A stretch of DNA of 64,000 bases, taken from Psychrobacter sp. TAE2020. GTDB taxonomy: Bacteria; Pseudomonadota; Gammaproteobacteria; Pseudomonadales; Moraxellaceae. The notes beneath the pieces are model-generated. The model was given only the letters and a program-made list of their open reading frames with translations, did no database searches and was not told the DNA's origin. Positions within the stretch are counted from its first letter, which is position 1, and each line of letters starts with the position of its first letter. The translations under genes were made by a program, and so were the position numbers. The DNA is taken from contig NZ_JAHLMU010000001.1 of assembly GCF_018919485.1 (NCBI RefSeq), positions 2,630,048 to 2,694,047 on the forward strand, given 5' to 3'. Below, in pieces: positions 1 through 8,614 of the stretch.

Positions 1-79
1 AATCAATTATTTAAATTCGAAGTCAATGTTTATATAGGTCTAAAGATCCTATGATAGGCGTTGGTGAAGAAAAAAAAGA

Positions 80-107
80 TTGACACTGTCGTAATAGTTG
101 TTAGAAT
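80..107 (+). promoter_or_regulatory. Promoter of the tRNA-Gly gene
   Basis: A TTGACA hexamer at 80-85 and a TAGAAT hexamer at 102-107 are separated by 16 bp, close to the sigma-70 consensus. Transcription would start near 115, leaving a leader of about 40 nt before the mature tRNA. Seen directly; promoter activity is inferred. Confidence 0.7.
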
Positions 108-156
108 AGCCAGCCTATCCAGAGGTAGTCGTGAATAACACTACGTTCTGATATAT

Positions 157-231
157 GCGGGAATAGCTCAGTGGTAGAGCATAACCTTGCCAAGGTTGGG
201 GTCGAGAGTTCGAATCTCTTTTCCCGCTCCA
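157..231 (+). tRNA. tRNA-Gly (anticodon GCC)
   Basis: The sequence folds as a full cloverleaf. The acceptor strands GCGGGAA (157-163) and TTCCCGC (221-227) pair, there is a D-arm with AGCTCAGTGGTAGAGC, and the anticodon loop TTGCCAA carries GCC at 189-191. The T-arm has GTTCGAATC, and a genomically encoded CCA lies at 229-231. It decodes GGC and GGU glycine codons. It sits alone between a strong promoter and a terminator. The tract downstream is full of broken genes, as often seen beside tRNA integration sites, but I found no duplicated tRNA 3' end that would mark an att site. Confidence 0.97.
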
Positions 232-253
232 AATATGGCTTGAAAAAGCAGGA

Positions 254-286
254 AGCCTCACTATGTAATGTAGTGAGGCTTTTTTT
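254..286 (+). terminator. Terminator of tRNA-Gly
   Basis: A 10-bp perfect stem (254-263 with 271-280) with a 7-nt loop is followed by six T residues. It ends the single-tRNA transcript. Confidence 0.9.
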
Positions 287-668
287 ATGCCTGCAATTCG
301 GTGCTTAAGTCTATAAATCCGCCGCCTTCTATATCTTAATTAAAGCTGATACAGAATTAACTTGATCCCTAGCATAGTGGTGGTCACTGTAATTGAGCTT
401 ATATCAGTGTGTTTTTCATATTTTCTCTGAGTTTACTGCCTTTAGATCGGAATATTTAGGCGATAAAGATAGATGGTTTTACAATAAATTAGTAATGTTA
501 ATCGAAAGCATTAACAGTTACTGGGGTAGCTGCTAATGCGTTTGTTGTATTAACAAACTAAATTTAATGAGAGAAATAAGGCTTTTCTGCTATTTTTGTA
601 GGATGGGTAGAGGCTCAGTAGAACAAATACTAATAGGCTTCATTTTTCGCTTACTTAGAGGTAATGAC
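287..668. other. Intergenic region without recognisable gene
   Basis: About 380 bp of AT-rich sequence between the tRNA terminator and the broken lipoprotein gene. I see no ORF with a ribosome-binding site, no RNA structure and no repeat that I can name. Confidence 0.5.
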
Positions 669-1661
669 ATGAATAGCAAAATATTATTATCGCCAGTACT
701 AGTAATAGCAATGAGTCTAATTGGTTGTCAAATGATGGCTGGCAATCAGCTATCCAATGCTGATATTGCAATCAATAAAATCAAGTAGAAAAAGAGTGGA
801 GTTGTTTTTGAGCAGCCCAGTGACAGCATACTAAAAGCTAACGAAAGCCGAATTGTTTTTATACGTCAAAGTGAGACTGCTACTCAAACAAACCCTATCG
901 TAGTGGGCATTGGTTCTGATGATCTTGTTGGCGCTAATTTAGACAATCTGTTTCAAGTTAGCTTAACTAGTAATCATTATTCAGACGTTGTTATCTGTAA
1001 TCGCTCACAGATAGTTACTGTTCAAAATATGAATAGCATAAGTGCACAAGTACTAGCTCAGTCAAAGCGGTTTAACTTTATACCGCAAACCACGACTTAT
1101 TTAAAAATAAGCCTGTCTGCAGCAGGCGCATCTACGATTGAAAAACTGCCTACTACACAAGTATTGTCGCTGTTGAGTCAAAGCATGCGTCAAACGCATC
1201 AAATTAGTCGTGTTTTCATAGACTGTAGCACCCCTAAACCAGCAGTGATTCCTCAACCTATTGTTGTAATGCCGTTAACAGTAGAACCTCCAGCAATAAA
1301 TCTACCGATAAGAAATGAAAAACAGTTTACGGTCTTGTTTGACTTTGACAGCACTAAAATTACAACCAATACCACAGCTGAGTTAGGTGCAATGGCTGAC
1401 TTTATCAAAACCCGTCGTACGATTAATATAGTTATTTTAGAAGATCACACTGATAACAAAGGCTCTGATAACTACAACTTAGAGCTTTCTCAGGCACGCG
1501 CTAATAAAGCCAAAGGTATTTTAGTAAATAAATATGGCGTCGACAGTATGAAGCTGACTACTATGGGATATGGTGAATATAAACCTGTAGATACTAATAC
1601 TACTAGACAAGGACGTCGAAATAATTATCGAATTGTCGCTACTGTCATATTGGAAGAATAG
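669..1661 (+). pseudogene. OmpA-family lipoprotein, interrupted by an in-frame TAG
   Basis: The ATG at 669 follows an AGAGG Shine-Dalgarno and starts a lipoprotein signal with lipobox LIGC. After 39 codons a TAG at 786-788 stops the frame, but the same frame stays open to 1661, giving about 330 codons overall. The C-terminal part (from about 1320) is an OmpA-type peptidoglycan-binding domain: it has FDFDSTKI, a region resembling HTDNxGSxxYNxxLSxxRA, and a closing RxxNYR. The family anchors the outer membrane to murein. In this copy the expected Gly before HTDN is Asp. The single nonsense codon suggests recent inactivation. Reinitiation at 903 would yield a signal-less fragment. Readthrough or a sequencing error cannot be excluded. 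Confidence 0.75.
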
Positions 1662-1724
1662 ATCTCTCAATAATTTTATTTCGATAATAATTTCTCTCAA
1701 AATCAATAGTCCAAGTATGAACTT

Positions 1725-2233
1725 ATGAATGACATTACGGTTAAAGTTAACGGTAAAGACAGTGTGATTGCTGAAAAAATCATTGTTACAAAAGATAGCT
1801 CACCTACAGTTATCCAAGCCAGAAATAAAGTGAACTATGAGCTTATTGAGCAAGTTACTGGAAAGGCATCAGATCACATAATAACTAAGCGGATAGGTAA
1901 GCATTTAGAAATCTCATTTGAAGAGGACAGCAATACACCTGATCTTATCATTGAAGGCTTCTATGACAGCACCGATAGTGCTCTTATAGGTTTAGGCGAA
2001 GATGGTAGCTACTATTAATACGTGCCAGATACAGGAAAAGTAGGGGACTACGTTATTGAATTACAAGCTGGTGAAATTGAAGGTCAAGCCATTGGCGGTC
2101 AGTCACAGGCTTCCCCTTGGTGGGTTGATGCTACAGAAGGCTTTAACGCTCTTCCTTGGCTAGTTGGACTAGCTGGTGTTGGTTAGCAGCAGCTATTTTT
2201 GGTCATGCTGATGATAGCGACGCTGACGCCCAT
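1725..2233 (+). pseudogene. N-terminal remnant of a BapA-like giant adhesin
   Basis: The first 97 codons, MNDITVKVNGKDSVIAEK onward, resemble the BapA prefix-like domain that starts very large biofilm adhesins secreted by type I systems. A TAA at 2016-2018 interrupts the frame, which then continues in register (YVPDTGKVGDYVIELQAG) to a second stop at 2184-2186. Adding one T there restores LAAAIFGHADDSDADAH, so a 1-nt deletion is likely. After about 2233 the similarity ends and an unrelated carboxypeptidase fragment begins. The thousands of repeat codons and the C-terminal secretion signal of such adhesins are absent. No good Shine-Dalgarno precedes 1725. Family assignment is from memory of the prefix pattern. 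Confidence 0.6.
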
Positions 2234-2234
2234 A

Positions 2235-2798
2235 GACTTATTAAGAGGAAGTAGTGATTACTACAAGTTCTATAAAAAAGGTGAAAAAATCTCTTTATCA
2301 ACGCTTATCCAATCCACTTTGATCGCCAGTTCTAATGAAGCTGCCTATGCACTAGCTTGTTGGCATTCTGGTAGTGAGAGCTATTTTATACCCCAAATGA
2401 TTCGTAAATCACATATGCTTGGCCTTACAAATAGCCATTATACTAGCTGTTCAGGTCTCGATAGAAGTGCTTATACTACTGCCCAAGATATGAGTAAGCT
2501 TGCAAAGGTATTTGTCAGCAAATACACCACATTAGCTTCCTACTGCTCTTTAAAATATTTTGAATTTAATGGTAAAAAAGTTTCTAACACTAACAAACTG
2601 CTACTTGCTCATGCCGCTGTTATAGGACTGAAAACAGGTAATCTTGTGGGTATTGGGTCCAATTTAATCAACTATTGGATCGATGAGGATGTGCACTATA
2701 TAAGCATTGTGTTGGGCGCTGAAAGTCAAGAGAGTTGCTATGAGCTATCTAAAAGAATTATGCATAATTATGCTTCTTTAACAGCATCTGAAAGTTGA
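2235..2798 (+). pseudogene. Truncated D-alanyl-D-alanine carboxypeptidase (peptidase S11)
   Basis: The reading frame around 2240-2798 matches the C-terminal two thirds of PBP5/6-type carboxypeptidases. It has GEKISLSTLIQSTLIASSNEAA, where SSN is the SxN motif, then LGLTNSHYTSCSGLD, a TNKLL segment and LKTGNL (the KTG motif). The N-terminal part with the signal peptide and the catalytic SxxK motif is missing, so no active enzyme can be made. The fragment joins the adhesin stump at about 2233-2240 without a spacer, as expected if one deletion removed everything between the two genes. The longest ATG/GTG-initiated frame (from 2199) begins inside out-of-frame adhesin sequence, with no ribosome-binding site. 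Confidence 0.75.
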
Positions 2799-2962
2799 TG
2801 AGCTATAAAAATATGACAACTTGTTACCACGATATTGATATTGATATCAGGCTAAGCTAGTTATATAGGTGGCAATAATGGCTAACAGCATAATGAGGCT
2901 CACTAGAATAAAGATTAAAGCATTTTTTGGTTTTCACCTTATTATACGGGCGAGTACATAAT

Positions 2963-3994
2963 ATGAAGACCTTAAAATTAGTGCTAGTGTTATTAATACT
3001 AATGACTACAGTTATTGTTGTAAGACATAATTTTGCTAATGACAATCATAATGGCAAAAATAGTGACTTAGACAAAGATGAGGGTAGGTGTCACGCTATG
3101 AAGAAGGCTTATGAACCATTATCTTTTATTGACCAAAAATATAAAGAAAAAGGTGATTTTAAATTTGTAATCGATAGTCAAAAAGTAGCAGAAACTAAAG
3201 CGCTTATATCTAATCAACAACTTGTTGATTTACAGCGCCAATTAGTAGCTGCGGATATGCTTTATCAACAAGTACTAGGGTTAACGGCGCCATTGGACAA
3301 ACCTCGTTATCAGCGAGCTAATTATATTAAAGTTATAATGGCGCTTATAGACGGTAACGGTTTGAGTTACGATGAAGTTACTGCCGATAAAGCCTTAGAT
3401 ACTCTTGACTGTAATATTTCTATGAAGCTTAAAGCCACGTTAAAAGCTACTAATGGAACCCCTGCCCATGAACTGTTCCATATGTATCAAAACAGCTATT
3501 TTATGTTTAAGAATAGATGGTTAACAGAAGGCACTGCTCAGTGGTCTGAATCCTTGTTAAATAAAGGCTTAGGTAAACGAATTAGTGCAAGCTTACCGCA
3601 GAATTTAGAGGAGTTAGAAGCTACTATGCAGTTAAGCTACAATGCAAGTGCAATGTGGACTCGGCTGTTTCAGTTGGTTGACGAGAAAAAAGAGTTTAAT
3701 ATTCCCCGTTCTATAAAAGCTACTACTTATACTAATGGTGATTCCATCATTAAAGACAATAAAGCCTATGGTACTTCTTTTATAAAAGTACTATTTCAAG
3801 AACTTGAAGCACAGAGTAAGCAAGCCTCAAGTGATAATGGTTGGGATACTTATAACTGGAAAGAAAGAGATCAAAAGAGCGCTGCTAGCAACAATGTTTA
3901 TATCTGGAGAGCGGTTCAAAACGCAGTTAATAAGACCGTACCAGTAGGTCAACAGTCAGAGGAGTTAAAGCATTTTATTAATATTTCTTTATAA
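2963..3994 (+). CDS. Putative secreted HExxH zinc metallopeptidase
   Basis: The protein (343 aa) begins with a signal peptide or N-terminal membrane anchor (KTLKLVLVLLILMTTVIVV), so I prefer the ATG at 2963 to the upstream TTG at 2927. The central motif is HELFH at residues 169-173, followed by WLTEG with Glu189. This is the layout of gluzincin/peptidase MA-like proteins, in which the two His and the second Glu bind zinc and the first Glu is catalytic. Two cysteines (in GRCHAM and LDCNIS) could form a disulfide. I do not recognise a named family or substrate. It is intact but lies in the decayed tract after the tRNA, and its Shine-Dalgarno is weak. Confidence 0.6.
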   Translation: MKTLKLVLVLLILMTTVIVVRHNFANDNHNGKNSDLDKDEGRCHAMKKAYEPLSFIDQKYKEKGDFKFVIDSQKVAETKALISNQQLVDLQRQLVAADMLYQQVLGLTAPLDKPRYQRANYIKVIMALIDGNGLSYDEVTADKALDTLDCNISMKLKATLKATNGTPAHELFHMYQNSYFMFKNRWLTEGTAQWSESLLNKGLGKRISASLPQNLEELEATMQLSYNASAMWTRLFQLVDEKKEFNIPRSIKATTYTNGDSIIKDNKAYGTSFIKVLFQELEAQSKQASSDNGWDTYNWKERDQKSAASNNVYIWRAVQNAVNKTVPVGQQSEELKHFINISL

Positions 3995-4426
3995 GGATAA
4001 AGCTGATCTAGATTGCGGATGATATCAATATAAGATCCCATTAGTTAGTATCTTCCAGCAGCGATGAAAGTATTAGGCTAGGACTATGTTTATGAGCCAC
4101 TGCCTTTACGAGCAACTGCTTAAATAAAGAGAGTGTCGAAGGCTATGTTGAAAATACAGTTAGAGCAAATTGATTGTCAAATCAACCTTTACAAAAATAT
4201 CGTTACTATTATAGGCATTGAATAAATAAATATTACAAAAATTAGCCAACTTGCCACACTAATTTTAGGGCAGCAGAGCATAATTATTGAGTGGCTTGTT
4301 AAAAAGCCTAAGATAATTGTTTAACACCGATACAAGGTAAATTACTACCTATTGGCGGAAATAACTAAGCTTTTAGCATTAAATATTTAATAACCGTTTT
4401 TTCAATAATTATTATAAGGTATCGTT
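3995..4426. other. Intergenic region, possible degenerate sequence
   Basis: About 430 bp with only short open stretches, such as a 26-codon frame at 4145-4225 beginning MLKIQLEQIDCQINLYK. The fragments look like broken coding sequence rather than a promoter region, but I cannot identify the parent gene. The last 12 bp before 4427 hold the AAGG ribosome-binding site of the next gene. Confidence 0.35.
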
Positions 4427-5221
4427 ATGCAAGAATTTAAACATAAACAGTTTGATGAACTGTTCGATTTGACAGGAAAGACCGCCATTGTTACTGGTGG
4501 TGCTAACGGTATCGGTAAAGCTACGGCTTTACGTCTAGCAGAAGCTGGCGCAAACATCGCCATTGCAGATTTAAAGTTAGAGGACGCTCAAGCTGCTATC
4601 AAAGATATAGAAAAACTAGGCGTTAAAGGCTTAGCGATAGAATGTAACATTCTAAAAGACGATGACTTAGTGGCTATGGTCGATAAAGTCATGGCAGAAT
4701 TTGGTAGTATAAACATTCTTATTAATAACGCTGGTGGTGGTGGTGGTGGTCGTGAAAACCCATCTAAAATATCTGTCGATGATATCCGTCGCGACTTTGA
4801 GTTAAATGTATTCAGTGGCTGGCGCTTATGCCAATTATGCGTACCGCATATGAAAAAATCTGGCTATGGTTCTATTGTATTCACTACTTCTATGTCAAGT
4901 ATCAATAAAGACCCAAGCATGAGTGGTTACGCTAGCTCAAAAGCAGCTGTGAACCATATGGTAGCTAACTTAGCCCATGATTTTGGTCCAGAAGTCCGTA
5001 TTAATGCTGTCGGACCAGGTGCCACTCGTACTGACGCTTTAAAAACAGTATTAACGCCTGAAATCGAAAAGAAAATGCTAGCACATACACCTATTCAGCG
5101 TTTAGGTGAAGCTGATGATATAGCAGGTGCTATGCTGTATTTTGCCTCACCAGTTTCGACTTGGGTGAGTGGGCAGACTATATTTGTTAACGGTGGTGGT
5201 GTGCAAACACTCGATCAATGA
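4427..5221 (+). CDS. Short-chain dehydrogenase, 7-alpha-hydroxysteroid dehydrogenase-like
   Basis: A classical SDR of 264 aa. The NAD(P)-binding TGGANGIG is at residues 23-30, NNAG at 100-103, Asn127, and the catalytic Ser155, Tyr168 and Lys172 (YASSK). Much of the C-terminal half resembles Escherichia coli HdhA (RINAVGPGATRTDALKTV, HTPIQRLGEADDIAGA, WVSGQTIFVNGGGVQ). Six glycines in a row at 103-108 are encoded by a GGT-rich repeat. The acidic Asp48 after beta-2 suggests a preference for NAD over NADP. The natural substrate in this organism is unknown; a bile acid is unlikely for an environmental bacterium. AAGG precedes the ATG, and the gene is monocistronic with its own terminator. Confidence 0.8.
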   Translation: MQEFKHKQFDELFDLTGKTAIVTGGANGIGKATALRLAEAGANIAIADLKLEDAQAAIKDIEKLGVKGLAIECNILKDDDLVAMVDKVMAEFGSINILINNAGGGGGGRENPSKISVDDIRRDFELNVFSGWRLCQLCVPHMKKSGYGSIVFTTSMSSINKDPSMSGYASSKAAVNHMVANLAHDFGPEVRINAVGPGATRTDALKTVLTPEIEKKMLAHTPIQRLGEADDIAGAMLYFASPVSTWVSGQTIFVNGGGVQTLDQ

Positions 5222-5278
5222 TGGATTGCAGTGTTTGATTCATACAGCTATTCAATAAAGCTTTAATAGATAATTGGT

Positions 5279-5326
5279 AAAAAGCGCGGCCTTGCTATTA
5301 ATCTAACAGCGAGGCCGCGCTTTTTT
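5279..5326. terminator. Bidirectional terminator
   Basis: AAAGCGCGGCCT at 5281-5292 pairs with AGGCCGCGCTTT at 5312-5323, with further pairing inside the loop. There are T residues on the + side and A residues on the other, so it can serve both the dehydrogenase (+) and the gene ending at 5398 (-). Confidence 0.85.
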
Positions 5327-5397
5327 ATTTATGAGATAGTAGTGAATAGTGTGCTGTTGGTATTTAATGGACTTTTCTAGAAGTTCTGATTGTTAGC

Positions 5398-5853
5398 CTA
5401 AGTGTTTTTAGAAGGTCTATTAGGTAGTAAACTATTAATAACCCACGCTGGCCCAATTAATAAAAACTGTAGGTCTTCGAAAAATGAAGGTTTCTGGCCT
5501 TCAATTTTATGACCGACGAACTGTCCAATCCAAGCAATAACAAATACTCCCGCCCAAAGCTTAAATCCTAAAGGTAGGCTGGCCATTACCGCTAAGCAAA
5601 TAGCAATAAACAACCCCATCGCTAAAAACAGAGGGGTAGATAGCTGCATATAGAATAATAAAACCAAAGCGCTCAGTACTAGAGTGAACCATACTGATAA
5701 TGACATGCCCATCCCTAAAATACTGACAAAGATAGCAGGTACGCATAGCCAATGGATTTTTTTATTAATAAGGTTTTGATGACTTACCGCGTATTCACTG
5801 AGCCACTGTTCAAGTGAGCGCTTAGACATCTGGGGTTGTCGAGTACGAGACAT
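5398..5853 (-). CDS. Mpo1-like (DUF962) membrane protein
   Basis: A 151-aa protein with four hydrophobic segments and the conserved features of the Mpo1/YGL010w family: a region near NKKIHWLCVPAIF at the N-terminus, then WIGQFVGHKIEGQKPSFFEDLQFLLIGP near the C-terminus. The family's His residues are kept (HQN, IHW, GHKIEG). Yeast Mpo1 is an Fe(II)-dependent dioxygenase acting on hydroxy fatty acids; the bacterial role is unknown. An ideal AAGGAGG seven bases before the ATG at 5853 decides this start over the upstream one at 5892. It is transcribed downstream of nadR and pnuC but after a 230-bp gap, so probably separately. Confidence 0.75.
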   Translation of the reverse strand: MSRTRQPQMSKRSLEQWLSEYAVSHQNLINKKIHWLCVPAIFVSILGMGMSLSVWFTLVLSALVLLFYMQLSTPLFLAMGLFIAICLAVMASLPLGFKLWAGVFVIAWIGQFVGHKIEGQKPSFFEDLQFLLIGPAWVINSLLPNRPSKNT

Positions 5854-6087
5854 ACTAACCTCCTTGTTAGTGATAGAGCTATTAATGATCAAGCTACATG
5901 GTGCTATCAGTTATAGCACCATTTAACATAGCTGACTATATTATCTAGTAAAGCGTTACACTGATAAGGTGTTATTTTAATAGTGTTAGGTATAGCGACT
6001 ATTTATTAAAGACTATTCATTAGAGAGTAAGCATAACCTATACGGTCATGTAGAGCATGCTTAGGCCCTCTAATTAAATACTCGGTT

Positions 6088-6837
6088 TTATACCGTTTTC
6101 TCTAGGGCATTTTGCTCGCTACGATACCATTCATAGAGTCCGACAAAAGAGTTTACTTGGTAAACCATGGTTTGAATGGCAAATATATAGTTGCCAGACA
6201 TTAAGTTTACTGTCAACCAGACGAAGTTAGACAGAATCCATAGCCACCAGTTAAACGAGTAACGCAAGATCATCGCTGCCTGCGCGGTAATGGAGATTAT
6301 AAAAGCAATAACGTTAATCCAGAAGAATGAAATAAAGCCTAAAAACTTACTATTATCATCTTCTACAACGGCATAGCCATAGCTGCTCAATAGATCATTA
6401 ACAGTGGGAAATAGCGCTAAACCAATAATCATAAAGCTACCAGTAATTAGCCACACCCATTTATTAGCTGATTTAGGAATCATATCACCATCAGCATCGG
6501 TGTTTTTCGTCCAGTAGAAAAGTCCGTATAAATGAGTGAAGAAGTTAAATAGTGGTGCTAGCATTAAGCCAACAGACCCTGCTGTCGCTTGTACTACCAC
6601 TTCGCCAGCGGTTGCGCCCATACCAAAGCCGTTACCTAAGATGTTTTTGCGGAAAGACAGTGATACTACACAGACTAACCCTACGAAAGAGACGCCCAAA
6701 TAAAACCAATCCAGCGTTTCATGATTAGTAGTCAACCAAAAGCCTGCAGATAATGCTAGCACTCCTGATATAAACCAAGTGACTATCCACTGTAGCGCCC
6801 ATTTCCCAGTAATATTGTCCAATAGCTGAATGCGCAT
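6088..6837 (-). CDS. pnuC: Nicotinamide riboside transporter PnuC
   Basis: A 249-aa inner-membrane protein with about seven to eight hydrophobic segments and the PnuC signature NWWLWILSNFVWL, followed by a C-terminal YQVNSFVGLYEWYRSEQ. PnuC carries nicotinamide riboside by facilitated diffusion, and uptake is driven by phosphorylation inside the cell. The ATG at 6837 lies eight bases after GAGG; the frame also opens four codons earlier at a TTG that overlaps this GAGG. It lies 180 bp downstream of nadR on the same strand, and the kinase domain of that protein traps the imported riboside, so the two form a functional pair for NAD salvage. Confidence 0.92.
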   Translation of the reverse strand: MRIQLLDNITGKWALQWIVTWFISGVLALSAGFWLTTNHETLDWFYLGVSFVGLVCVVSLSFRKNILGNGFGMGATAGEVVVQATAGSVGLMLAPLFNFFTHLYGLFYWTKNTDADGDMIPKSANKWVWLITGSFMIIGLALFPTVNDLLSSYGYAVVEDDNSKFLGFISFFWINVIAFIISITAQAAMILRYSFNWWLWILSNFVWLTVNLMSGNYIFAIQTMVYQVNSFVGLYEWYRSEQNALEKTV

Positions 6838-7018
6838 AATTATCCTCAAAATTTTTGCTTAAAGTTGTACTTAGAATGGTATTTGGCAGTCGTACTTAGC
6901 ATTACGTTAAAACTTATATTTGAATTTAAAATCCTCATTAAAACCTTTATAAGTCAGGTCTTTGCTTAAGTAAGTGACGACTATATGAGCTGTAAATTAT
7001 AAGTTATTATAGTTTTTA

Positions 7019-8074
7019 CTAAATCGGTTTGCCGGTTTTGCCATAGATATGCTGATCAATAAAGGCGATTGCCTCTTGATAACGTGCATCATAGTCAGGC
7101 TTGTCTATCAGGTGTGGGTCGATATTATGACGGTCAAAAATCTCTAATAGTCGCTGCTCAAAGCGTCCTCGTGATTCAGTATCTCCTAACGAGCGCATAC
7201 CGTCAGCGACCCATGGTGTATTATTATCCAACATAATAGTATGGTCTAACTGAAACTCATTAATACAAGCACTGACGAAGGGATGGTTACGACCTTCGTA
7301 CTCTTCACAGAAAGCTTGAGTAGTGACAAAGTCAGTATCAACGATAGTTACTGGAGCAGTAGCGTTGGCAGTTGCTATCCGTATGGCTTGGGCATGATTT
7401 AGGGCGATAGGGCCATAGTCACTATATTGCAGTCCAACCTCACTGCCACCTAAATCAGTACCTACATACAGCCGACCCATCTCTAACGCAAAAGTAGCAC
7501 CATAATAATTGGCTAGTTTGTGTACTAAGGTGGTTTTACCTGAGCTTTCACCACCTACGATAGCGATAGTCTTAGTATAATTACCACGCGCTTGTGGGTG
7601 CAATGCCAACCAATGTGCTATTGGATTACGAGCAATAGCATAAGAGTCAAACTCTGGCTGCAATGGGGTAGTGGCGACAGGCATTAATAACTGCTCACAT
7701 AACTCTGGTTGCGCTAGAGGATGATTATCAGCGACGAACAGTACGGCATCCTTTGGCAAGCTCAAAGCGTCCGTTAAGCGTTGCAATTTAGCGTTGCTAG
7801 TTGATATATCAATAATCACATCATCAAATCGCTCATGTAAAGGTAGAGCAATCTCTTTAGTGGTATGAATATGGATAAAGGGTAGATTAGCACAGGCCAT
7901 CTGTAGCCAGCGGGCCTTGTCTTGTAAAGTAATATAAAAGTCTGGGTGTGGTGATGGATGCTTAGTAATGACAATGTGCAAGCTTTTGGCTTGTCCTGCT
8001 GCTGCCAATATACTGCGCATTTGTCCTAAATGTAGCGGTTCAAAATGTCCAATCATCAGACCAGCATCGTACAT
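7019..8074 (-). CDS. nadR: NadR-type nicotinamide riboside kinase with degenerate NMN adenylyltransferase domain
   Basis: 351 aa in two domains. Residues 1-160 correspond to the HIGH-superfamily NMN adenylyltransferase domain, and residues 165-345 to ribosylnicotinamide kinase with Walker A GGESSGKT at 174-181. The kinase part is strongly conserved with E. coli NadR (LQYSDYGPIALNHAQAI, DTDFVTTQAFCEEYEGR, NNTPWVADGMRSLG). The N-terminal DNA-binding HTH of enterobacterial NadR is absent, so no repressor role is expected. The nucleotidyltransferase motif GxFxPxHxGH reads GHFEPLHLGQ (residues 9-18), losing the second His, and the ISxxxIR motif before the linker reads FDSYAIARNP. The adenylyltransferase activity may therefore be lost or changed, leaving kinase activity that traps riboside imported by PnuC. 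Confidence 0.9.
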   Translation of the reverse strand: MYDAGLMIGHFEPLHLGQMRSILAAAGQAKSLHIVITKHPSPHPDFYITLQDKARWLQMACANLPFIHIHTTKEIALPLHERFDDVIIDISTSNAKLQRLTDALSLPKDAVLFVADNHPLAQPELCEQLLMPVATTPLQPEFDSYAIARNPIAHWLALHPQARGNYTKTIAIVGGESSGKTTLVHKLANYYGATFALEMGRLYVGTDLGGSEVGLQYSDYGPIALNHAQAIRIATANATAPVTIVDTDFVTTQAFCEEYEGRNHPFVSACINEFQLDHTIMLDNNTPWVADGMRSLGDTESRGRFEQRLLEIFDRHNIDPHLIDKPDYDARYQEAIAFIDQHIYGKTGKPI

Positions 8075-8614
8075 AATAATCCTTAAAAATTCATTTTAAA
8101 TGATAGGTTGGTTTTCTTACAAGCAGTTTTGGTTAAACCGTTAGCTTTATCAAAGACAGTAGTAGAGATCACTTTAATGAGTGATTTATAATTGTTATTT
8201 ATTGGCGCTATTTATTAACCTAATTCATTAACGTCAATTATGAACATTATTTATTGGTATGGTATAAAGGTTTGTATAGATATACAGGTGAGTTATTGTA
8301 AATACTCTTATTATCATGATTAGTGACGGTGAAAATATAAGCTGTTTTATGGTTAATGATGCCTAGTGGATAAAGGGTGTTGTAACTGTTTGAATTAAAC
8401 CGTATAAAATAGTGGCAACAAAGGCGCAACAACAGGGACTCTGAAACATTTTGAAATAACTATTTAGAATCAGCTACTTACAAGGCACAATGACAGACTA
8501 TGGCAACTTTAGTTATCATAAATTCACAAAGTACGCCTACATTTTAAACAGATATAGTAGAAATGATTGCTATACTTATTGGCAAGTTAAGTAGAATAAT
8601 AAGGAGTATAAGAT
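8075..8614. other. Intergenic region between divergent nadR and pspC-like gene
   Basis: 540 bp of AT-rich sequence that should hold the divergent promoters. I see no ORF with a ribosome-binding site and no named RNA element. An AAGGAG at 8601-8606 belongs to the downstream gene. Confidence 0.4.

Noticed and set aside
903-1661. Independent 252-aa OmpA-domain gene
   Set aside because: The coding frame continues upstream without break to the TAG at 786 and beyond to a lipoprotein signal; the GTG at 903 has no ribosome-binding site.
2199-2798. Functional carboxypeptidase of 199 aa
   Set aside because: No SxxK motif, no signal peptide and no ribosome-binding site; the first codons come from the out-of-frame adhesin remnant.
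4145-4225. IS110-like transposase remnant
   Set aside because: The 26-codon MLKIQLEQIDCQINLYK frame is too short and too degenerate; no terminal inverted repeats or target duplications were seen.
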